A DNA stretch of 64,000 bases, from NCBI GenBank assembly GCA_018697195.1, contig CM031859.1, positions 58,500,707 through 58,564,706 of the forward strand. Direction: 5' to 3'. The position numbers and the translations under genes were made by a program. The notes beneath the pieces are model-generated. The model was not told where the DNA came from and did no database searches. It worked only from the letters and a program-made list of their open reading frames with translations. Positions 50,992-61,923 of this stretch are shown here, in pieces (the first letter of the stretch is position 1; each line of letters starts with the position of its first letter). The stretch is from Certhia americana (Eukaryota; Chordata; Aves; Passeriformes; Certhiidae).

Positions 50992-51094
50992 GCAAAGGAC
51001 AAAGAGATACAAACTCCTCTGGAGCCTGTTTTGAAGTGGGTAAATGAACTTTCCACTTTGAAGACCCCTTCAGAGGTCCCCAACACCTCTACAC
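50992..51094 (+). other. Exon-like segment, 103 nt, function unknown
   Basis: A long pyrimidine-rich acceptor (tttctctatgtttcatttacag, AG at 50990-50991) and a donor gtaaga (GT at 51095-51096) delimit 103 nt. Only the frame starting at the first base is open; it contains KDKEIQTPLEPVLKWVNELS and TLKTPSEVPNTST. The exon would enter in phase 0 and leave after one base of a codon. The composition is like that of a hydrophilic coding exon. I do not recognise the protein, and its phase does not fit the exon-like segment at 36122-36317. Of the plus-strand candidates it has the best pair of splice signals. Confidence 0.3.
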
Positions 51095-51139
51095 GTAAGA
51101 TGAAATGAATAGTAAGTTAATAGTGCCAACAGCTTTCTG

Positions 51140-51217
51140 AAAAAAAAAAAAAAAAAAAACTATAAAAGAAAAAAAAAAAAAAAAAGTAAGAAAAATAGAA
51201 AGAAAAATAAAAAGTCA
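51140..51217 (+). repeat. A-rich low-complexity tract
   Basis: An A20 run (51140-51159) and an A17 run (51169-51185) are separated by ctataaaag and followed by A-rich sequence with scattered G and T. Confidence 0.95.
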
Positions 51218-51723
51218 AGAGATCCAAAAATTTAAGTCACTGTTACTTTCTGCTGCTATTTCACAGTTTGGCCATATCCTTTAGATTACCACTGTCCAAT
51301 GGTTGGATCATTGATTGTCCAGTGTTAGGGGCAGTCTGATGAGCAGTCGTGATGTTTTCTAAGATGGAAGGAGTTTTGTCTCACTTTCTTTGGCCAAATT
51401 TTTCTCTGAATAATTAGATTCTAAATCCCTAAAGTGTCAAAGGCTTTATTTGGGTAAGACATTAGCTTCTTGCAATAAAATTACAATGTAATTTTTTTTT
51501 CACTGTTAAGCAGCTGCCATTATCCATGTAAAAGCTCTATGTTGCTGTTTGATGAAACAAATTATTACCTCATACTCCTATCACCATATTTATAGAGATG
51601 GGGTCCACACAACTGACAGCAAGACCATAGGATAATTTTGTCATTTACTTCATTTAACATGCCCCATGCCTATAGCTTCCTCGTCAGGAAGTTACTCTGC
51701 CACCCCAAGCCTACAAGGAGTTG

Positions 51724-51751
51724 TAAACATGCAGGAGCTCCTGCATGTTTA
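51724..51751. repeat. Perfect 28-bp palindrome without a spacer
   Basis: The left arm taaacatgcaggag (51724-51737) is followed at once by its exact reverse complement (51738-51751), with gagctc at the centre. The symmetry breaks at 51723/51752. Such a sequence can form a cruciform, or can serve as a symmetric site for a dimeric DNA-binding protein. Each arm contains aaacatgcag, one base off the 10-base p53-family half-site consensus RRRCWWGYYY. Function is inference; the symmetry is directly visible. Confidence 0.95.
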
Positions 51752-52010
51752 GCAGAACACCCTGCGCAAACACGTTAAGATCAGATGAAGGAGTGTTCAT
51801 TCCCTGCTATGTTTTAATTAGGTAAAAATCTGCGGGGAACAAAGCTAAGCAGAAATCTCTCATGGCAGAGCCATAGCTAGACCACAGGCTCCATACACCT
51901 CTTTCATTCTGTAAAAACCTAGACAACCAGCTCCCACTTGCAACAGTACAACATGGGACCAGAGGATTATCCGTCACAATTCAAACACAATTCTCTGATA
52001 ATGGTAACTG

Positions 52011-52050
52011 TGTTCCACTGTTAGAAGTGATGTTCCACTGTTAGAAGTGA
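52011..52050 (+). repeat. Perfect 20-bp tandem duplication
   Basis: Two identical adjacent copies, 52011-52030 and 52031-52050, of a unit starting tgttccactg. Absence of any difference suggests recent origin. Confidence 0.97.
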
Positions 52051-53701
52051 TAGACTTACATAATTAGCTGCAAGTGCTATTTCTGTGTGTGTAAAATCTT
52101 TTAATTATTTCCTTTTTAATTATTTTAAATTACCTAATAACTCTTTGGCAGAGAGGGATGTATGGGAGGGAGGTAGTGCAAAGCCCGCCATCATTATGAA
52201 AGCTTTTCAAGAGCTCCATTATGTGCTGTGAGCATCTGACTCTGTAGCATGAGTCACCCACAAAGTCTTGAGCCATCAAGTAATTAAGGTTCTTTAATAC
52301 AGAGTGGGAGGGGAGGAAGTAATACCATTTGTCGTTATGATCAGTCACATTCCTACAAGTATATATCATAACTGTTTTATAAATGGATTATTAGCAAATC
52401 AGATTACAGCACTAATTATTTCTCCCAGCATTTCCTTTGCCCATGTGCTGTGGACTCATCCACTTCTCAGTTATTACAACTCTTCCATCTGCTTTTTTCC
52501 CCCCTTTGCTATCTCACACACATACACAATCACTTATGTAAACTCACCCAGGAAAGGAAGAACCCGACAAAAACTGTTATTAGCACTTCAAAGGAAAAAA
52601 TATTGCTGGTTCTCACTGGAAATCTTTCTGAATGGATACCTGCATGGCAACCTCAGCATAACATGATGGTTGTAACCCAGTTTGGAGCAGAACTGTGAAA
52701 GAGGAATTCGCAACACAAAGACATCTCCAGGCTGGCAAGCAATCTCAGAAGAAAAGACAAGAATTGGCAGGCCTGAAAAGAAATCCACCTTTCTCACCTT
52801 TACTGGAAAAAACAGGGCTGTTAGGTAAGACATGTTAGATAATTTCTTTTTTTTTTCCTTTTTAATGAAGACTAAGCCCAAGAGAGCTAGATTGTTCCGG
52901 GAAAAAATCAAGGACATCACGAAGTTAAAAAGAGCTGATGAAAAGAGCAAAGTGGAGGGGTAGGAATTAAACTAAAGGAAAACATAGGTGGAATCATAGG
53001 TCATATTTGCTACATACACTCAATGAAATCTGGTATAATTTTAAAGAACTCCCACAGGATTTAGCAGCCCCAAGGAAGTGTAATCATTGTGCCAGCTGTA
53101 AGTTTTTACAAAAAGACCAGAGATTCAGATGTTTCTGTTTTGCCTACCCTACAAAATTCATTACAATCATCAAGTCAAAGCCTGAAATGTTACACAATAT
53201 GAAAAGTAAGGCAAAGCTGCTCCCCTACCCAACAGGGTAAAATACAACTCCTGTCACAGATTTATTAGAGTAAAGGAAAGATTTCAAGTTAAAAATAATG
53301 GCTTGTGAGACCACAGATTTTCTGTCAATTCTCTAATCTTGCTTTTTCCATTTCCAAAAGTAAAAACAGCCTTGTGTGCAGTCTTTGCACAAATTACTTT
53401 GCTGGCTCATAAGTTGGGATTAACATTACTCAGAATGTTAGGAATGGGTAAAGAGTGTTAAAAAAGCAGGGTTTAGACTCAGTGAAAATGATGAATTTGC
53501 AATGTACTTCTGCTTAGTATCTGCTTAATCTCTCGTGTAATCAGGGTGTGCACAACCAATCATTTTGTTGATGCTGTCCCCTGACCAACACAACTCCTCT
53601 CCCCAACACTACCAAAACATTGTTAGTGTAGGATCTGCTCGCCTACATTTCATGCTCAGATCTAATATATTGTATCTACACCAAGGCAAAGTACAGCTTT
53701 C
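52051..53701. other. Non-coding sequence, nothing recognised
   Basis: Frames at 52304-52666 (+) and 52588-52950 (-) lie partly on opposite strands of the same bases and have no motif. No transposon was recognised up to the LTR target site. Confidence 0.5.
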
Positions 53702-53706
53702 CACTC

Positions 53707-54269
53707 TGCACTGGTTTGGGCTGGGGTAGAGTGAGTTTTTGTCACAGTACCTAACGAGGGGCTGTGTTTTGCATTTGTGCTGAGGATGGGGTTGACAGCA
53801 CAGAGATGTTTTTATTATTGCTGAGCAGGGCTTGCACAAAGCCAAGGCCTTTTCTGTTTTTCATACAGACACGTTGGCAAGGGGGCTGGAAGTGTGTGGG
53901 AGGTTGGGAGGAGACACAACCTGGACAGCAGACACCAACCAACCAAAGAGGTATTCTGTATCACATGACATCATGATCACTATGTAAAGCAAGGGGAAAA
54001 AGGAGAAAGGGGTGGATGTTTGGACTTATGATGCTTGTCTTCCAAATAACCATTGCACGTGCTGGAGCCCTGCTTTCCCGGAGCTGACTGAACCTTGTTT
54101 TGCTCTGCTTTCATGCACAGCTTTTTCTTTACCTATTAAACTGTCTTTATCACAACCCACAAGTTTTCTGGCCTTTAGTCTTTTGATTCTCTCCCCAGTT
54201 CCACTGGTGGGGGAGTGAACAAGAGGCTGTGTTGGCCTGGCACTTGTTTGCTGGCTGGGGTTACACCAT
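53707..54269 (+). mobile_element. Solo LTR of an ERVL-type endogenous retrovirus
   Basis: The 563-bp block has the layout of an avian ERVL-type LTR in plus orientation: the tggtttgggctgggg start, a 'ttattgctgagcagggcttg' block (about 53814-53833), a degenerate TATA region (tatgtaaagc at 53981-53990), an ATTAAA poly(A) signal at 54135-54140 and a T-rich U5 ending in a ctggctggggtta block. It begins with TG. A candidate 5-bp target duplication, cactc, lies at 53702-53706 and 54270-54274, the size expected for ERVL. The 3' end reads ccat rather than a clean CA, so that boundary may be mutated or off by a base or two. No primer-binding site or gag/pol remnant flanks it, so it is a solo LTR left by LTR-LTR recombination and codes for nothing. 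Confidence 0.85.
54135..54140 (+). promoter_or_regulatory. ATTAAA polyadenylation signal in the LTR
   Basis: The hexamer lies in the expected place, downstream of the TATA region and before a T-rich stretch, as in the R region of this LTR family. Whether it still acts is unknown. Confidence 0.6.
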
Positions 54270-54274
54270 CACTC

Positions 54275-57200
54275 ACCCTTAGCTAGAGCTACCGCCAGCA
54301 TTTCAAGGCATGGTGATACGGCATCAACAAGCAGAGAGGCACCAAAGAGGGAACATACCTGCTTATCAAGATGGACTATTCGTATGCCTGCACCTTCAAG
54401 ATGGACAAAGTTATCCCATATTCAGCTCCACCATCTGCACCGCGGTGAGGGGAATGCAGGCCTGGCACAGTCTGATGCACCGACCCCAGCCACAGATTCC
54501 ACCAAAATTCCTTGGCACATGTCCCAGCAGTTATCAGGGCTCCCTGTGAGTGGCACTGTACAGGAGGGTGCCTGAATTTGCTTTCATAGATGTTTTGCTT
54601 ATGTTCTTGAGAAGAGGGTCTTTGGCCAAATGGACTCACAAGTATCAGCATCCCACATTCACCTCCCCAGGAGAATGTGACTCAGAAGTGTAATTACCTT
54701 TCTTTTTTCTCCAATCCCACTTAACCTGAACATGATGGCTGAATTTCTGCTAGCTGAGAAGCATGGGTTCATCCAAAAATATTTCCCACAACACTGGCTC
54801 TATCCCTCAGTAGGGCTTGAGTCTCTTTAAATATTGCTATGGTAGCATTTTAATCAGTAATTACAGACAAAGCAGAGTCATAAACTCCCTCTAAAGTGAG
54901 TCTCCCTCACTGGTACTGAAACAATAGCATATGCCTATGGTTGGGCAAATGTCTCAACTCTACTCTCTCTAAGGTGCTACTTCACAACATTAAACCTATA
55001 AAACTCAATCATACTCTAGCCTGGGAGAAAAATTCAGTGAAAACTCTAGAGGAGTCAATTTATTTGGAAGTTAACCAGACATATTTCAATCTCGATTGGA
55101 CATCTAGAGACACAACATAAATTTTTATATAGGTTATTTGATTCTCACACCTCATAAATTAAATAGAATGATCTCTGATATATCTAATGCCTGGTGGTAA
55201 AACCGTGGAAGGATAGATTTCTGGTACATTTGTTTCCAGTGCCCTGCAGTTAGGTCCTTCTGGGCATCAGTTAAGGTTAATGTGAAATGAGGGGCAGTGA
55301 CGGGAGACAGTTTTAAGTCCTGACCAATTTGCAAAGGAAAGTCAGCTTGCTAGGCCAGCTTAACAGACATTCTGCATAGGACAAAGCTAACAGTGAGTTA
55401 GGTGTTGTTGCCAGGCTCTGCTCAAAATTGCTGCAAAACCATAGAAATCTGGGGCATTGCTTGGCAAGTTGAAAGCAAACACTTCAGGAAAAAATTGTTT
55501 TCATAACACAGCTGGATGACTAATTTATTAGGTTCATTTATCCCATCCAAAATCACTCACAACTTTCACTGTATTTGCCATTTGAGTGAGCCAATAATGA
55601 AGTTTGATTTAAGCTGCAACTGGTATGAAAATCCAATTAAATTGCATCTTGCAAATGTCTCAATTGAATATAGAGTGGGATAGACATCTACATTCCATGG
55701 TGGATTCTTGTGTCTTTGACTGAACAAAGCAGAGATGAAGTAACATAGCATGTTACAATTCAGAACTTGATCCCCACTAACTAGCATGATTCATCCAGTC
55801 AGGAAGAGAAAAAATGTCTCTTGTGGACTTGTGGTCCACAACTAGACACAGCCTGCACTAACTGTTCAAATGCACTCTTCTTGTGTCTTCAGTTGTACAG
55901 GTAAAGATTGCTTTCAGTAAAACTCAAGATATACTTTTTTGTAACTCCCCAAGTAAAACTCACATGCTCACAGGAAACAAACACAATCAAATGAAAATTT
56001 GCTACCTGTTACACAACAGCAGTGACATTACAGAGGAAGTTACACTACAATCAGAACTGGCGTGTGTCTCATGCAATAACAAGGCTCAGAGCTGTCAGCA
56101 GCCATTCAGGTTGTACTTATTACCATCAGCAGGAAAATATGACTCTGAAGTATTTTGGTCCCTTGTTTCAAAATTGTTTTTTTTTTTATTCCTTTACTTT
56201 CTCCCACTCTTTCACTATGTTTTTAAATTTATTCTTGCCCTTCCCTTTCTTTTGGTTGTTTCTTTCTTCCATCCCTAACTCACCTGCTTCTGAATTTCAT
56301 TCCCATGAACATGTCTTCCTTCAGCATTTTCATTTTTTTCTCAAACTAGGCCTGACTGGTCATATTACAGTAATATTATTACCAGTGACAGTATGTAACT
56401 GCATTTGCTGATTTAGAAAGTCTCTTCCAGATTTATATTTCTTTCTTGTTTCCTAGTTCATTTGACAAAACCTGGTCATTTTGGCAGAGATTTGTGTGCA
56501 GAGATTAGCATCATTACTAGGCTTCCGAGTGAACATCCCACTGTAGTGCAGCACAAAGGAGGAAAAAGTCGGAAGGAATTCATTTTTCCCAGAGGTCTCA
56601 TTTCACATAAGGAAGAGAACTCTTTATCTGTTATGCTTATCTTGCTTTTAAAGGTTAGCTTTGTAGCCAGGTGGGTGAGCAGCATTTTACTACTGAAGTA
56701 AGCATGTTTCCAGGCTTCCTGTGCCATATGGCCCACAAAAAAATAAAACTCCAGCCTATGGGCAGAGTGTTCAAAACCTCTGCTCTAGGCAGCTGCATGC
56801 AGCTCTGAATTCTTGGTATGTTTTTCAGAAATTTTATACATTCTAATTTGATTAAGTTCTTTTTCTTGGCAACTGGTCATTGTCAAATCCTTTTCTGATC
56901 ATCAGGGGACTAATACAACCTGGGAGCTCCAGCCCTGGCAATGGAAAACATTATAGGCGCAATGGACGACGTATTTGCAGAGTATCTCCTGCACCTGGAC
57001 TCCATTTATTAAGTTTGCAGAAAGGACAGCTCCTGCCAAGAAGCCAGACACTCTGACCTTGTTTGAACCTGCCTGCTGCTCATGGAGCAGGATCTGTAGC
57101 GAGCAGGAGCAAAGGAGGGGCACGGGGCACACTGCTGCTCTTCAGGGACTCGCTCCAATATATGGGGAGTTTATGTTCCAAAGTGTTTTACTTTTAAAGC

Positions 57201-60200
57201 CTGTATTCTTTCATCTCGTCATAGGATATAACGTTGCTGTTGCACTGTATTGCTGTGTCTAGTCAGGGTGTGTGTTTGTATGCTGGTGTCAATCATTTCT
57301 TTCTGTTCCCTTCATCGGCTGCAGCTCACGGAGTGGCAGGTGGCTCTTGCTCTCCAATCTACTGATGCTGCTTGGGTTTATTATATCATTTTTTCCCCCT
57401 CAAGCTTTATAACCTATCAAGATCTGAAGTCTCTAATAAACACGAAGTTAAAAGGAGGAAAAAATATCAGCATACAAAGTTAATACAGCTTGTATTCAAT
57501 ACTCAGGTCATTTTCAGCAAGGCTCTAGTTTTCCCACTATGACATGAAATTGAACTTATCCCATAATGCGATTCACATTTAGGATTTAAACACGTTAACA
57601 TTTCCCTTAATGATCATGCTTGGCTCTCAGACACTGAAGAGATAAGTGTCCTGCAAATAGCTAAACTGGATAGATACAGATACATACTGTTTTCCTTGAT
57701 AAAAGCAAGATCCTTCAAAACAACAGATTACCTAACCAGAGTGTTATCTTTCTAAACAAATAAGATATTTGCTTACTCCTTTTGCAAAACAGAAAAAAAC
57801 CCACAAGAATAAACAAATATCTCTTTCCCTGGATAGTTGTCTAGTTCTTAAAACTGCTCTTCCCAGCCTTAAAGCAGCACAGTACTAAAGAACAAGCTTA
57901 ATTTGATGTCTGCTGGACAACTTTATTGAAAGCCAGGCAAACCCTTGGGCATTGTGCTGAGTGGGGACTGCATTCAGTGCATCAAATATCCTAATGTGGT
58001 ACATTTTGGCCCTCTGTAAAATCACTTCTGGGCCTGGAGCCCACATAGGAAAAACTTCTCATAATGTGGGACTCAGCCATAAGGCTATAGGAGAGCAATC
58101 AGACCAGAGATGGGAAAGGGAGGTCAGGAGAGTCACCATCCCTTATGGCTTGACTGAGGGTGCCAGAGAGGATGATCAGGATGTTTGCACCAGCATCTGT
58201 CCATTAGGAGGAGCGAGGACAGCCCACTTATTTAACACTCTTCCACACGGGCAAGTCACCATCCCACGCTCTTTGTTACCAATGGTCTTGACTGCATTTG
58301 AGCAGGAATGGAAGTGAAGTGCTGGATACTATAATTAGTCCGAAGAGGTTCCCACATCCTAATTTTTTCTACTTTAGCCATTTAGTACTGTCTCATAAAA
58401 TTGGTACACACTTTTTCCTTTGTCTGGAAAAGAAAAGGAAAACCTGATGCATCATTCAGACATATAGAAGTAAAAGACAATTAATGATGTTTATCTATAT
58501 CCGACTTGTGGTAGGATAATAACAAGGTCATTAAATGCGTAAGTAGTTGAACACTCATGCTGTTTATGATCTAGACCTGGAGGTGTGCTGGAGAAAAAGC
58601 CTTGAGACCAGAGGAGAGGCTGGTGGAGCCAGAGGAACCCCTGCACTGGTGGGCTGCAGGAGAATTTGGCAAATTGGGAAGGACAGATAGGGCGTCTCAC
58701 AACAAGGTAACATAAGTTTTGCCACATTTGTATTTTGCTGTGGGGGTTTAGTTATTACTATCAATGCCCAAAAAATGCACTGCTATCTCAACAAGCTAAA
58801 CAATAGCAAGATAATACCCTCATGTTATGTTGAAGCCAAATACTGGGTACACATGCATCAACTCAGAGCAAGTAGTCTGTTTGTGGTAGGGTAGTTGTAA
58901 TTCCACTCCCTTTACTCATTTTGTAAAGAAAGAGGGAGAGAGAAAAGATTGCATTGATAGCCCGACTTCCCATTGTACTGCTTTGCAAGGAAGTGAGGCA
59001 AGATTGAGCCAGTCTGAACATATTTTTGTGCCCCTGAACACTATTCTATAAAACCTTTTAAAAACCCTCCCAGTCATGTTTACAAAATGCAAATCGTGTT
59101 TTGGATTATTACTTCAGCAGCCAATAGATAAAGAGGTACGCTAACATACTGCAAAGACCAGGCAGAAGAATCATAAGTCAAAACATTCCCGCAGAACTAT
59201 TTGCACCTGTTAACTGATCTGCTCATTTCAAAGCATTCATTAACAAAAGGGAGTCAATTTTATTTTACTGGACTTTCTAGATCACTTTAAAAGATTAAAA
59301 TTTTGCTCTGCAGCAGCACAAGCACTGCTTTTCCTCATTAGAACTGAGTTCCACTTACTAGCATAAGTAAGAAAAGGGTATTGTTTGTTCATAAGTTAAG
59401 AAAGGAAGTAAAAAAATATGGAAAAGTTATTTTCCTAAGCAAAGGGGGGAAATTTTGGTAAAATGAAATATTATCAATTCCTGTATTCTAAAAACAAACA
59501 AATAAAGAAGGCTCATTTCTTGCTGAAAATATGTTTCCTGAGGGAAAAAAATCAGCAAAAAGGTCAAGGTTCACCATACTTTAACTTGGAATAGTTAATT
59601 CAGTTCTTCGCAATAATCTGTGACTGCCAGCCTCTAGCCAAAGATGACAAGGGACCTGCTAGGCCTTTAGGTTTCCACCCATAATAGTACTTATTCCTAG
59701 AGCCATAGGGAACACCTGACCCTGTCTTTATTGTCTCTGTTTCTGTGATGGCTAGTATCTTCTCGTAAGTGGGTGGCTTTTGCAAAAAGCAGAGAAAAGA
59801 AAAGGAACTTTTAAAATGCAGCCCAAGCCCAGCATCTTGTCTCACTGGTCCTCAGAGTCTGGCACAATACTGTGAGCTATGGAATCAGTAATGGAAAACA
59901 AAACCTCACAAATATTGCTTAGAAGAAGCATCTATAACACTATTAATACTGTAACTAATTACTTTGTTCCCAAGCAATAACAAATATTTCTGAATGCCCT
60001 GAATAGGGCAGAGATTGCTGTGGATAAACTGCAGGCTGTCCAGTTATGGAACAGGGACACTGTCCCTGGAGTTCAGAGACTACTGCTATGCCATAAATAT
60101 ATTCCATTACCTTATCATATCAGCTAATTGTTCTATTAACAGTTTATTTATGCCGACAATTATATTAATAAATCTAAACAAATCTCAAAGCCATTTGTAG

Positions 60201-61856
60201 ATAAGCTGTAAGCAGACAAAAGTCAAACAAAACCAGTCTTGGCACATAATTCAGACAGCTCATCTTAGAGGTCAGATTTATGGAGAGCGATGCTGTAGCA
60301 CATGTAGGTATCCCAGATCAGAGGCAGCCTGTATCTGCCTGGGAATACCTCAGGCCTGCTCAGGTTCAAATATGTCCTAGCACAGGCATATCAGCCCACT
60401 AAGTGTCCTTGGGTCAGTCACCACCCTACTCATCAGTAACTTCCTACCCACTCCTCTATCATGTCTTCATTACAGAAGGAGTGGGGGTTTTGTCTAATTT
60501 CATCACCAATTACAGCTTTCAGAATTGAGTAAGGTTTATATACTACTATATAATTTTTATTAATGTTGGGCTTGCTCCAGTTATACTTATTAGACTGGTA
60601 TTTGTTTAATTCTGGGTAACTATAATACCAACTTTGTGAAATTTACCTTACTTTAAGCTCATTTTCCCTTATTAATGGGGATGGGGGAAGCTGCCTTCCT
60701 CTCTTGCTGTGGCTTTGCATAGATTCTAAAAAGCTCAAAAACTGTTGAGCATTGAATTTTTCTGGAATTATTTACAGCAGGCTTTGATTAAATTTGAGGG
60801 GAAATTGAGAATAATTTTTGTTTTACTTGAAGTATTCCTTTTATCACAGTAAATGCACAAGACCTTGACAATCTTAAACAGATTTGCTTAAAAAACACTT
60901 AAAAATATAATAAAGAACTTTGGGGGGAAAAAAATAATAGAATCAATGACAGAAGAGACAATAATTTCTGGCAAGTTCCCAGGTCAATTACATTCCTGAT
61001 TTAGCCCTAGGTTTAGAAAGTAAATTTAAAATTCTTTTCAAAAAACCTTAGTGTCAATACTCAGAAGAAATCATCTGAGTCCACGTGCATTTTTTGTACA
61101 GTTTGTCTGGCAGCACAGAATCAGTAAAAAAGATTTCCAACCTGGCAGGTCAAACAGCTGTTAGTCAAAGTCTTTCTCAAAATACGTATCTGTGTGGTTC
61201 TAGAAAGTAAAAATGGCATGGAAAAAAGGCAATAGACAGTAGACAAGACTCAGAAAAAAAATAGCACCCTTTAATCTAGCAGACAGGCTAACTTTGTATA
61301 TTCTATATTAGAAAATGAGTGTGCTATTGACTAATAATAGACCTCAGCAAAGTCTGGCTAATGTGAATACTAAAAAATTATCTGTGCTGATAAAAGCAGA
61401 GCGAGCGATACCTGATTTTGAAGGGCAATGTGATATCTATAGACAATTGTTCTAAGTAGTTTTTGTGGCAGAGGATGCTGCTGAATCATATAAATTTGCC
61501 TGTCTAGAGTAAAAGCAGGAAGTTTCAAGTAGCAGGTACAAGTAATTAAGCATGCAGCTCATTAATATTGGTCCAAATGGTCTCCTCTGCAAAGGTGAAC
61601 ACCACCATGGGCTCAGGCCAGTGAGCACAGAGAGAAGAGACCAGGAGCCTAGCAGAGCAGCTTTGCTTCTATTTGGAAGGAGGGAAGATTTACAAGCCCA
61701 GAAGGAACAGGACTCTCCCTGCTACCCTGCCATGCAGACCAGGCACAGGGAGAGCACTTTCCTGAGGCTGGGATGGCTGAAGAAGCTCAGCGTGCATAGG
61801 CTCACAGTTCAGGAATGCCACAGAAGATTCAGTTCGAAATTTAAAAAATAGTTTTT
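54275..61856. other. Non-coding sequence, nothing recognised
   Basis: About 7.5 kb without a recognisable gene, RNA or transposon. Overlapping plus-strand frames at 55883-56278 and 56022-56411 (131 and 129 codons) are low-complexity Phe/Leu-rich in their second half because of a T-rich stretch near 56178-56270. The 118-codon frame at 57961-58317 (+) lacks any motif. Confidence 0.5.
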
Positions 61857-61923
61857 AAAAAACAAAAACAAAAACAAAAAAAAACCAACAAAAACAAAAA
61901 CAAAAAAAAAACATAAAAACAAG
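61857..61923 (+). repeat. (CAAAA)n-type A-rich tract
   Basis: A-rich sequence with regularly placed single C residues (aaaacaaaaacaaaaac and similar), no T until 61914. It could be the A-rich tail of an unrecognised retroposon, but nothing recognisable lies upstream. Confidence 0.93.

Noticed and set aside
3497..51094. Joining the plus-strand exon-like segments (3497-3543, 9979-10057, 36187-36317, 50992-51094) into one gene
   Set aside because: The exit and entry phases do not match between consecutive segments, and alternative frames hit stops, so no continuous coding sequence results.
55883..56411. Two overlapping 130-codon plus frames with hydrophobic ends resembling membrane segments
   Set aside because: The hydrophobic part is the translation of a T-rich stretch near 56178-56270.
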